A stretch of 64,000 nt of DNA from Kutzneria viridogrisea. GTDB lineage: Bacteria; Actinomycetota; Actinomycetes; Mycobacteriales; Pseudonocardiaceae. The notes beneath the pieces were generated by a model. The model saw only the letters and a program-made list of their open reading frames with translations. It made no database searches and had not been told where the DNA came from. The translations under genes were made by a program, and so were the position numbers. Of this stretch, positions 57,818-64,000 are shown one piece after another. The stretch lies in assembly GCA_014138725.1 (NCBI GenBank), contig JACJID010000006.1, positions 680,001-744,000 on the forward strand, read 5' to 3'. Each line of letters opens with the position of its first letter. Positions within the stretch are counted from its first letter, which is position 1.

Positions 57818-59175
57818 GTTTCGACGTGATCAACCCCGCGACCGAGGAGTTGGTCCGGAGCGTCGAGCTGGCGACGCTGGCCGAGACCGACGCGGCCATC
57901 GCCCGCGCCCAGGCCGCGCTGCCCGCGTGGCGTGCGGTCGCGCCGGGGGACCGGGCCCGCCTGCTGCGGCGCTTCGCCGAGGCCATCGACGCCGACCGCG
58001 AGTACCTCGCCCAGCTGGAGGTCACCAACTCCGGGCACACCATCGGCAACGCCCGCTGGGAGGCGGGCAACGCGCGCGACGTGGTGCAGTACTACGCGGC
58101 GGCGCCGGAACGCCTGTTCGGCAGGCAGATCCCGGTCGCGGGCGGGGTCAACGTGACCTTCAGCGAGCCGCTGGGCGTGGTCGGGGTCATCGTGCCGTGG
58201 AACTTCCCGATGCCCATCGCCGCCTGGGGGTTCGCCCCGGCGCTCGCGGCGGGCAACACGGTGCTGGTCAAGCCCGCCGAGCTGACCCCGCTGACCGCGT
58301 TGCGACTGGCCGAGCTGGCCAGGCAGGCGGGCATTCCCGAGGACGTGTTCCAGGTGCTGCCCGGTAAGGGATCCGTTGTGGGACAGCGCTTCGTGACGCA
58401 CCCCGCGGTGCGCAAGGTGGTGTTCACCGGGTCCACCACCGTGGGCAAGCAGATCATGTCCGGCTGCGCGGACCAGGTGAAGCGGGTGACCCTGGAGCTG
58501 GGCGGCAAGAGCGCCAACCTGGTGTTCGCCGACGCGGACCTGGAGAAGGCCGCCGCCACCGCGCCGTACGGGGTGTTCGACAACGCGGGGCAGGACTGCT
58601 GCGCGCGGTCCCGGATCCTGGTGCAGCGCAGCGTGTACGACCGGTTCATGGAACTGCTGGAGCCCGCGGTCAAGGGCGTCAAGGTGGGCGATCCCGGCAG
58701 CGAGGACTCCGAGATGGGACCGCTGATCTCCGCCGCGCACAAGGAGAAGGTCGCCTCCTACGTGCCCGAGGACGCGCCGGTGGCCTTCCGGGGAACCGCC
58801 CCGGACGGCCCCGGCTTCTGGTTCCCGCCAACGGTGTTGACCCCGTCGTCCACACAGGACCGATCGGTGGTCGAGGAGATCTTCGGGCCGGTGGTCGTGG
58901 TGCTGCCGTTCGAGGATGAGGCGGACGCGGTGCGCATCGCCAACGACAGCGAGTACGGGCTGTCCGGTTCGATCTGGACCCGTGACGTGGCGAGGGCTCT
59001 GCGCGTCTCGCGCGGGGTGGAGGCCGGGAACCTGTCGGTCAACTCGCACTCCTCGGTGCGCTACTGGACGCCCTTCGGCGGGTTCAAGCAGTCCGGGCTC
59101 GGTCGCGAGCTCGGTCCAGACGCGGTCGCGGCCTTCACCGAGACCAAGAACGTGTTCATCTCCACGGAGGAATGA
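57814..59175 (+). CDS. NAD(P)-dependent aldehyde dehydrogenase (PuuC-like role)
   Basis: ALDH of 453 residues oxidising the amino-aldehyde formed in the pathway. Catalytic Cys in FDNAGQDCCARSRILVQ (about 268) and Glu in VKRVTLELGGKSANLVFADAD (about 235). Cofactor site IVPWNFPMPIAAWGFAPALAAG (about 130), and FTGSTTVGKQI. GTG 57814 overlaps the preceding stop (GTGA). Length is a little short at the N-terminus but normal for the family. Confidence 0.93.
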   Translation: MSFDVINPATEELVRSVELATLAETDAAIARAQAALPAWRAVAPGDRARLLRRFAEAIDADREYLAQLEVTNSGHTIGNARWEAGNARDVVQYYAAAPERLFGRQIPVAGGVNVTFSEPLGVVGVIVPWNFPMPIAAWGFAPALAAGNTVLVKPAELTPLTALRLAELARQAGIPEDVFQVLPGKGSVVGQRFVTHPAVRKVVFTGSTTVGKQIMSGCADQVKRVTLELGGKSANLVFADADLEKAAATAPYGVFDNAGQDCCARSRILVQRSVYDRFMELLEPAVKGVKVGDPGSEDSEMGPLISAAHKEKVASYVPEDAPVAFRGTAPDGPGFWFPPTVLTPSSTQDRSVVEEIFGPVVVVLPFEDEADAVRIANDSEYGLSGSIWTRDVARALRVSRGVEAGNLSVNSHSSVRYWTPFGGFKQSGLGRELGPDAVAAFTETKNVFISTEE

Positions 59176-59179
59176 GGAT

Positions 59180-59947
59180 ATGGCTGAGCGTTTGGCCGGT
59201 CGGGTCGCCGTCGTCACCGGCGGCGGCAGCGGCATCGGGTTGGCCTCCGTGCGGCGGCTGGCCGCAGAGGGGGCGCGGGTCGTGGTCGCCGACATCGACG
59301 CGGTGTCCGGCTCGGCGGCGGCCAAGGAGGTGGACGGCCTGTTCGTGCAGGTGGACGTCACCGACGAGGCCGAGGTGCAGGCCCTGTTCGACAAGGCGGT
59401 GGACAGCTACGGCTCGCTGGACATCGCGTTCAACAACGCCGGGATCTCCCCGCCCGAGGACGACTCGATCCTGACCACCGGCATCGAGGCGTGGCAGCGG
59501 GTGCAGCAGGTCAACCTGACCTCGGTGTACCTGTGCTGCAAGTACGCGCTGCCGCACATGCGGCGGCAGGGCAAGGGCTCGATCATCAACACGGCCTCGT
59601 TCGTGGCCGTGATGGGCGCGGCCACCTCGCAGATCTCCTACACCGCCTCCAAGGGCGGGGTGCTGGCGATGAGCCGCGAGCTGGGTGTGCAGTTCGCCCG
59701 CGAGGGCATCCGGGTCAACGCGCTGTGCCCCGGCCCGGTGAACACCCCGCTGCTCAAGGAGTTGTTCGCCAAGGACCCGGAGCGGGCCGCGCGCCGCCTG
59801 GTGCACGTGCCGCTGGGCCGGTTCGCCGAGCCGGAGGAGATCGCGGGCGCCGTGGCGTTCCTGGCCAGCGACGACTCCTCCTTCATCACCGCCTCGCAGT
59901 TCCTGGTCGACGGCGGCATCTCCGGCGCGTACGTCACCCCGCTGTAG
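59180..59947 (+). CDS. SDR-family oxidoreductase
   Basis: Classical short-chain dehydrogenase of 255 residues. Cofactor motif VAVVTGGGSGIGLASVRRLA (about 8), Asp selecting NAD in VVVADID (about 38), NNAGISPPED (about 87), catalytic Ser and YTASKGGVLAMS (about 155), and PGPVNTPLL. It lies 4 bp after the ALDH gene with GAGGA as ribosome site. As fourth gene of the operon it probably handles the aldehyde/alcohol or 3-oxoacyl step; the exact reaction is unknown. Its stop touches the GntR start. Confidence 0.92.
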   Translation: MAERLAGRVAVVTGGGSGIGLASVRRLAAEGARVVVADIDAVSGSAAAKEVDGLFVQVDVTDEAEVQALFDKAVDSYGSLDIAFNNAGISPPEDDSILTTGIEAWQRVQQVNLTSVYLCCKYALPHMRRQGKGSIINTASFVAVMGAATSQISYTASKGGVLAMSRELGVQFAREGIRVNALCPGPVNTPLLKELFAKDPERAARRLVHVPLGRFAEPEEIAGAVAFLASDDSSFITASQFLVDGGISGAYVTPL

Positions 59948-60652
59948 GTGGACACCGCGGGTGACGCGCTGTTCCGCCCGGTGCGGACGGGCAACGCGTT
60001 CGAGGAGACGGTGGAACGGCTGCTCCAGGCGATCCGGCTGGGTGTCGTGCCGCCGGGGGAGCGGCTGCCCGCCGAACGGGAGCTGGCCGCCCGCCTCGGG
60101 GTCAGCCGCGTCACCCTGCGCGAGGCCCTGCACGCGTTGCAGGAGGCCGGTTTCGTGGAGTCCCGCCGCGGTCGCTACGGCGGGACCTTCATCAGCGCGA
60201 GCCTGCCGGTGGGCGGCGGTCCCGTGCCGCCGCCCTCGGTGGGCTCGCTGGAGGACGCGCTGACCCTGCGCACCGCGCTGGAGGCCGGGGCCGCCGAGGC
60301 CGCGGCGGCGCGCGTCCTGTCCGGCTACGACCGGGACCACCTGCGCGCCCGCCTCGCCGAGTGCGAGTCGGCCGAGCTGACCGACTACCGGCGCAAGGAC
60401 TCGCGGCTGCACCTGGCCATCGCCGAGGTGACCGGTTCGGCCTCGCTGACCTCCGCGGTGGCCGACGTGCGGATGCGGCTGAACGAGCTGCTGGACGGCA
60501 TCCCGTTGCTGCCCCGCAACATCGAGCACTCCAACCAGCAGCACGCGGTGATCGTGGCCGCGGTGCTGGACGGGGACCCGGCCGCGGCGCGCTCGGCGAT
60601 GACCGAGCACCTGGACGGCACGGCGGCCCTGCTGCGCGGCTTCCTCAGCTGA
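59948..60652 (+). CDS. GntR/FadR-family regulator (FCD domain)
   Basis: Regulator of 234 residues. N-terminal winged helix (LPAERELAARLGVSRVTLREALHALQEAGFVESR, about 38-75) and a C-terminal FCD all-helical ligand domain (SLEDALTLRTALEAGAAEAA, HLAIAEVTGSASL, NEQH-like SNQQHAVIVAAVLDG). GTG start immediately after the SDR stop codon, with no gap, making it the last gene of the amine operon and its likely regulator. Confidence 0.9.
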   Translation: MDTAGDALFRPVRTGNAFEETVERLLQAIRLGVVPPGERLPAERELAARLGVSRVTLREALHALQEAGFVESRRGRYGGTFISASLPVGGGPVPPPSVGSLEDALTLRTALEAGAAEAAAARVLSGYDRDHLRARLAECESAELTDYRRKDSRLHLAIAEVTGSASLTSAVADVRMRLNELLDGIPLLPRNIEHSNQQHAVIVAAVLDGDPAAARSAMTEHLDGTAALLRGFLS

Positions 60653-60714
60653 GAGGCTTTGCTGGGCCGAACGGGCGAGTCGCGTTGCTCGCGGGAAGCG
60701 TTGACGGGCCCCGG

Positions 60715-60728
60715 TGGAAGCGCTCTCA
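60715..60728 (+). promoter_or_regulatory. CebR-like operator upstream of the GH16 gene
   Basis: TGGAAGCGCTCTCA resembles the LacI-family (CebR) palindrome TGGGAGCGCTCCCA with two mismatches, 67 bp before the glucanase ATG. It suggests cello- or laminari-oligosaccharide control. The repressor gene is not in this window. Confidence 0.6.
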
Positions 60729-60738
60729 TCAAGGGGTC

Positions 60739-60770
60739 ACCGCCGCTGGCCCCTTGACGGGGGCGGCGGT
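60739..60770 (+). repeat. Leader hairpin upstream of the GH16 gene
   Basis: 8-bp arms ACCGCCGC (60739-60746) and GCGGCGGT (60763-60770) flanking a CCCCTTGACGGGG-like inner stem. It lies between the CebR-like box and the ribosome site AAGGAGG. It may be a stabilising or attenuating stem. Confidence 0.45.
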
Positions 60771-60795
60771 CCCTGCCGTGACAAGGAGGTCACCG

Positions 60796-62145
60796 ATGAC
60801 TGCCCGTGCACGCCTGCTCGCCGCCGCGGCCGCCTTCCTGGCCATGCTCCCCGCCGCCGTGGCCATCACCGTCTCCGCCCAGCAGACCGCCTCCGCCGCA
60901 CCCGCGCCACCACCAGGCTTCACCACGGTGTGGACCGAGGACTTCAGCGGCGAGGCCGGGTCCCGGGTCAACGGCGCCAACTGGCTGTACGACACCGGAA
61001 CCAGCTATCCCGGCGGTGCCGCCCAGTGGGGCACCCACGAGATCGAGACGATGACCGACTCCACCAGCAACGTCTACCTGGACGGTGCCGGTCACCTGGC
61101 GATCAAGCCGATCCGCGACGGCAACGGCAACTGGACCTCCGGCCGCATCGAGACCCAGCGCACCGACTTCCAGCCGCCGCCCGGCGGGGTGCTGCGGGTG
61201 GAGGGCTCCCTGCGACAGCCCAACGTGAACACCGGCAACGGAGCCGGGTACTGGCCCGCGTTCTGGATGCTCGGCGCGCCGTTCCGAGGGGTCTACACGA
61301 ACTGGCCCGGCATCGGCGAGCTGGACATCATGGAGGACATCAACGGGCGCAGCTCGGAGTTCTCCACCCTGCACTGCGGGGTCGCGCCCGGCGGGCCCTG
61401 CAACGAGTTCACCGGCCTCGGCAGCGGTGAGCGGCCCTGCGGCGGCTGCCAGACCGGGTTCCACACCTACGCCGTGGAACTGGACTACGGCACCAGCCCG
61501 CAGCAGCTGCGCTACTACCTGGACGGCAACAACTTCTTCACCATCAACGCCAACCAGGTGGACGCGACCACCTGGAACAACGCCACCCAGCACGGGTTCT
61601 TCGTCATCCTCAACGTGGCCATCGGCGGGGACTTCCCGGCGGCCTTCGGCGGCGGCCCCAACGGGTCCACCGTGTCCGGCGAGCCGATGCTGGTCGACTA
61701 CGTGACCGTGTCCACCAAGGGCGGCAGCGGCGGCACCACGAACCCGCCGACCAGCCAGCCGGGCGGCTCCACCGCGTACAACACGATCGCCGCCAGCGCG
61801 CACGCCGACGCCAGCGGCGGGCTGGACCTGAACCGGCTCGGCAACGGGGCGTGGGCCAAGTACCCGGCGCTGGACTTCGGCAGCACCCCGGCGACCCAGT
61901 TCCGCGCGCAGGCGGCCTCCGGCGCGGCCAGCGGGGTCAGCGGCCTGGTCGAGGTGCGCCTGGACAGCCGGGACAACGCGCCGATCGGCAGTTTCGCCAT
62001 AGCCAGCACCGGGGGCTGGGACAGTTGGCGCACGATCCCGGCCAACATCAGCTCGGTGACCGGGGTGCACGACGTGTACCTCACCTTCACCAGCGGGCAG
62101 CCTGCCCCGTTCGTGAGTCTCAATTCGTTCGGCTTCGGGCACTGA
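60796..62145 (+). CDS. Secreted GH16 beta-glucanase with C-terminal CBM6-like domain
   Basis: Extracellular endo-beta-1,3(4)-glucanase or laminarinase of 449 residues. Signal peptide about 1-37 (AAAAAFLAMLPAAVAITV), GH16 domain about 40-310, with the catalytic core GIGELDIMEDINGRSSEFST (Glu-X-Asp-X-X-Glu, about 173-178) and HTYAVELDYGTSPQQLRYYL. A Gly/Thr/Ser/Pro-rich linker (GGSGGTTNPPTSQPGGS) leads to a CBM6-like module to the end (ALDFGS, LVEVRLDSRDNAPIG, VHDVYLTFTSG). ATG 60796 with AAGGAGG. Controlled by a CebR-like site. Confidence 0.93.
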   Translation: MTARARLLAAAAAFLAMLPAAVAITVSAQQTASAAPAPPPGFTTVWTEDFSGEAGSRVNGANWLYDTGTSYPGGAAQWGTHEIETMTDSTSNVYLDGAGHLAIKPIRDGNGNWTSGRIETQRTDFQPPPGGVLRVEGSLRQPNVNTGNGAGYWPAFWMLGAPFRGVYTNWPGIGELDIMEDINGRSSEFSTLHCGVAPGGPCNEFTGLGSGERPCGGCQTGFHTYAVELDYGTSPQQLRYYLDGNNFFTINANQVDATTWNNATQHGFFVILNVAIGGDFPAAFGGGPNGSTVSGEPMLVDYVTVSTKGGSGGTTNPPTSQPGGSTAYNTIAASAHADASGGLDLNRLGNGAWAKYPALDFGSTPATQFRAQAASGAASGVSGLVEVRLDSRDNAPIGSFAIASTGGWDSWRTIPANISSVTGVHDVYLTFTSGQPAPFVSLNSFGFGH

Positions 62146-62166
62146 TCCGGGCGTACCTTCTTCTGC

Positions 62167-63033
62167 GTGAGCACCACCGAACAGCGCGTGGCCGACCAGG
62201 GCCTGGTCGGCCCGCGCTCGGTGACCTGGCAGCTGCACGCCGACCCGGCGATGTGGCTGGCCGGGATCACCAGCCTGTTCCTACAGGCCCTGCACCCGCT
62301 GGCCGCCGCGGGCGTGGTGCAGAACTCGAACTTCCGCGAGGACCCGCTGGGCAGGCTGGAGCGCACCGCGCGGTTCGTCGGCCTGAGCACCTACGGTCCC
62401 ACCCAGGACGTGCACAAGGCCGCCGAGCGGGTCCGCGCACTGCACCGGACCCTGCGCGGCAAGGATCCGGAGACCGGCCGGGTGTTCCGCGTGGACGAGC
62501 CCGAGCTGCTGCTGTGGGTGCACTGCGCCGAGGTGTCGACCTTCCTCACCGTGGTGCACCGCGCGGGGTTGCGGCTGAGCAAGCCGCAGGCCGACCGTTA
62601 CCTGCGCGAGCAGCGCGCCTCGGCGGCCCTGGTGGGCCTGCACCCCGAGGACGTGCCGGGCAGCACCGAGGAGATGAGCCGGTACTTCCGGCGGGCCAGG
62701 CCCGAGCTGAAACACGGCGAGAACTCCGCCGTGGTGTACCGGTTCCTGCACCGGCCGCCGTTGCAGGGCCCGCTGCGCCACGGCCTGCCCGTGTACGAGC
62801 CCGCCGTGGCACACCTCGCGTACTCACTGCTGCCCTCGTGGGCGATCCGGCTCTACGGCGAGCCCGCCTACCCGCCGGTGGTCGCCAGCGCCATGCTGCG
62901 GGCCGCCCGCACCGGTGCCCTGCTGATCCCCGCCTCGATCCGCTGGCGCTCGCCCACCGGCTACCTGCCCCGGGCCATCCGCCGGCTCGGCCCGGACGCG
63001 CGGCCCTCTGCCCGGTTGCTGCCCGAGTGCTGA
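62167..63033 (+). CDS. MpaB-family oxygenase-like protein (DUF2236)
   Basis: Haem-type oxygenase-fold protein of 288 residues related to MpaB and rubber latex-clearing protein. WQLHADPAMWLAGITSLFLQ then ALHPLAAAGVVQNSNFREDPLGR (about 35-65) is the family hallmark, followed by RTARFVGLSTYG, LLLWVHCAEVSTFLTVVHRA (about 115, with the conserved His), and YFRRARPEL. GTG start only 22 bp after the GH16 stop, without a ribosome site, so probably leaderless. Reaction unknown. Confidence 0.85.
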   Translation: MSTTEQRVADQGLVGPRSVTWQLHADPAMWLAGITSLFLQALHPLAAAGVVQNSNFREDPLGRLERTARFVGLSTYGPTQDVHKAAERVRALHRTLRGKDPETGRVFRVDEPELLLWVHCAEVSTFLTVVHRAGLRLSKPQADRYLREQRASAALVGLHPEDVPGSTEEMSRYFRRARPELKHGENSAVVYRFLHRPPLQGPLRHGLPVYEPAVAHLAYSLLPSWAIRLYGEPAYPPVVASAMLRAARTGALLIPASIRWRSPTGYLPRAIRRLGPDARPSARLLPEC

Positions 63034-63040
63034 GACGGCC

Positions 63041-63069
63041 TTGTCGGTCCAGGTGCCCTCGCCTAGCGT
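63041..63069 (+). promoter_or_regulatory. Promoter of the second cysteine leader peptide
   Basis: TTGTCG (63041-63046) and TAGCGT (63064-63069), 17 bp apart. The transcript would begin about at the ATG at 63077, so a leaderless peptide is expected. Confidence 0.5.
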
Positions 63070-63076
63070 CGATCAC

Positions 63077-63154
63077 ATGGCGCAAGCGGATCTGCTCTGC
63101 ACGAGGCAGCACGTGGACCTTTGCCACATGTCCAGCGCGCTCTGTCCCGACTGA
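63077..63154 (+). CDS. Cys-rich leader peptide (sulfur-responsive attenuation type)
   Basis: A 25-residue peptide starting MAQADLLCTRQHVDLCHM and ending SSALCPD. The TRxHVDLxxxSSALC pattern is the characteristic actinomycete leader peptide of sulfur genes, here with three Cys codons. It lies 42 nt before the SsuE-like FMN reductase, so cysteine supply probably regulates that gene. A diverged relative with one Cys is at 9426. Inferred from motif and position. Confidence 0.85.
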   Translation: MAQADLLCTRQHVDLCHMSSALCPD

Positions 63155-63196
63155 CCCGGCCCCCACCACACCCGAGTCCTAGCCAGGGAGTCAGCC

Positions 63197-63751
63197 GTGT
63201 CCAGCGTGCTCGTCCTGTCCGGAAGCCCGTCCCGTTCCTCCAAGACCGCCCGCGTCGGCGACCACATCGTCGACCGGCTCGGTGTCGGCGGGGTGCGCGC
63301 CAGCCACGTCCGGCTGCGCGAACTGCCCGCCGAGGCCCTGCTCGCCGCCGACACCGCGCACCCCGGCATCGCCGAGGTCACCGAGGCCCTGGCCGAGGCC
63401 GACGGGGTCGTGCTGGCCACGCCCACCTACAAGGCCGCCTACTCCGGTCTGCTCAAGGTGTTCCTGGACCTGCTGCCCCAGTTCGGCCTCGCGGGCAAGA
63501 CCGTGCTGCCCATCGCCACCGGCGGCACCATCGCCCACGTGCTCGCACTGGACTACGGGCTGCGCCCGGTGCTCCAGTCGCTGGCGCCCCGGCACGTCAT
63601 CCAGAGCTACTTCCTGCTCGACCAGCACCTGGAGGTCGCGCCAACCGGGGTGCTCGCCATCAAGCCCGAGACCGAGCGCACGCTCGCCGAGATCGTCGAC
63701 GAGTTCCGGCACGCGTTGATCACCTCGCGGCCCTTCCAGCGGACCGCCTGA
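63197..63751 (+). CDS. ssuE: NAD(P)H-dependent FMN reductase (SsuE-like)
   Basis: Flavin reductase of 184 residues supplying FMNH2, in sulfonate desulfurisation to SsuD. Flavodoxin-like opening VLVLSGSPSRSSKTARVGD (FMN phosphate loop), VLATPTYKAAYSGLLKVFLDLLP (about 78-100), where Tyr-Lys-Ala-X-Tyr-Ser-Gly is the SsuE pi-helix region, and LPIATGGTIAHVLALDYGLR. GTG 63197 with AGGGAG upstream. The Cys-rich leader peptide supports a sulfur role. SsuD is not visible in the window; it may lie beyond the right edge. Confidence 0.9.
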   Translation: MSSVLVLSGSPSRSSKTARVGDHIVDRLGVGGVRASHVRLRELPAEALLAADTAHPGIAEVTEALAEADGVVLATPTYKAAYSGLLKVFLDLLPQFGLAGKTVLPIATGGTIAHVLALDYGLRPVLQSLAPRHVIQSYFLLDQHLEVAPTGVLAIKPETERTLAEIVDEFRHALITSRPFQRTA

Positions 63752-63773
63752 GCCCGGTTCGTACAGTGGTGCC

Positions 63774-64000
63774 ATGGCTTCCCGTGGCGTGCTGCTGACC
63801 GTCGCCTGCGCCCTGGGTCTGCTCGGCTCACTCGCCGCGCTGGCCTGGGGCGTGCTCGTGCTCGCCGACGGCCGGGAGCTGCTGCGCCCGGTCATCGCCG
63901 AGTTCATCGACGTGCAGTTGGACGGCACCGGGGTCCTCAACCCCGAGGACTTCCTCAACGACGCGTACACCCTGTTCTTCGGCCGCGCCACGTTGTGGCT
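63774..64000 (+). CDS. Membrane protein, unknown function, partial at window end
   Basis: The ATG at 63774 opens MASRGVLLTVACALGLLGSL, a strong hydrophobic segment (about 6-28), then an extracytoplasmic-looking stretch (LRPVIAEFIDVQLDGTGVLN) before the edge. 75 codons are visible. Family not recognised; the right part is missing. Confidence 0.6.
   Translation, partial: MASRGVLLTVACALGLLGSLAALAWGVLVLADGRELLRPVIAEFIDVQLDGTGVLNPEDFLNDAYTLFFGRATLW

Overview
The window is very GC-rich, most codons end in G or C, and it carries many GTG starts and several probable leaderless genes. With an SsgA-family sporulation protein, an EspR-like regulator, streptogrisin-type proteases and a mycobacterial-type two-SDR acyl-CoA reductase, this points to a filamentous actinomycete, most likely of the Pseudonocardiales. 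The genus cannot be fixed from sequence alone. It looks like ordinary chromosome: no phage, plasmid, CRISPR array or large natural-product cluster is visible, and the only transposase trace is an orphan IS3-type OrfA. One tRNA gene (His) is present.

Layout. 1-8 kb: the end of a B12-riboswitch-controlled FecCD permease, a shortened DUF5107 protein, pxpA, a GH29 fucosidase, a GAF-LuxR regulator, a MACS-type acyl-CoA synthetase and an EspR-like regulator. 8-13.8 kb: a secreted beta-helix protein, then a polar amino-acid ABC importer behind a Cys-ending leader peptide, then a ROK regulator coupled to an orphan transposase OrfA. 13.9-22 kb: two secreted S1 proteases, an SDR pseudogene, and a P-type ATPase coupled through a repeat-derived small ORF to an ABC-F protein. 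22-31.8 kb: a 1,189-residue GH87-like glucanase, a HelD-type RNA polymerase-recycling ATPase, a ferredoxin-MBL protein, tRNA-His, orn and a HerA-like ATPase. 31.8-45.7 kb: ArsR regulator and peptide deformylase, an acyl-CoA ligase plus double-SDR reductase operon, a ferredoxin-reductase-type flavoprotein, a frameshifted glycosyltransferase, PAP2 and MFS proteins, SsgA-like protein, TPR and LuxR proteins. 45.8-55.7 kb: TTC38-like protein, a PucR regulator divergent from a lactate-monooxygenase-like enzyme and a D-2-hydroxyacid dehydrogenase, a secreted GH-A-like protein, acyltransferase-3, and DAHP synthase behind a Tyr/Trp/Phe attenuator. 55.7-60.7 kb: a five-gene gamma-glutamylation operon for amine catabolism (GS-like ligase, Gln-amidotransferase hydrolase, ALDH, SDR, GntR). 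60.8-64 kb: secreted GH16, an MpaB-like oxygenase, a Cys-rich leader peptide with an SsuE-like FMN reductase, and a partial membrane protein.

How the genes work together. Secreted glycosidases (GH29, GH87, GH16, a GH-A-like protein, a beta-helix protein) and two proteases suggest a soil saprophyte feeding on polymers, including fungal or bacterial alpha- and beta-glucans. Regulation by cis-RNA is prominent: a cobalamin riboswitch, two Cys leader peptides and an aromatic attenuator. Several regulators have clear palindromes beside or inside their own starts (EspR-like, ArsR, PucR, MFS gene).

Most unusual features. (1) A repeat encoding Met/Val-SELASE...APSV(S/G)EV occurs as small ORFs whose stop overlaps the next gene's start (ATGA) before the ABC-F and a LuxR gene, and as an N-terminal graft on a PAP2 protein. 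(2) At least eight long inverted-repeat hairpins of three related sequence classes lie in gene gaps. (3) A 22-bp tandem repeat with inverted copies sits between convergent genes at two sites.
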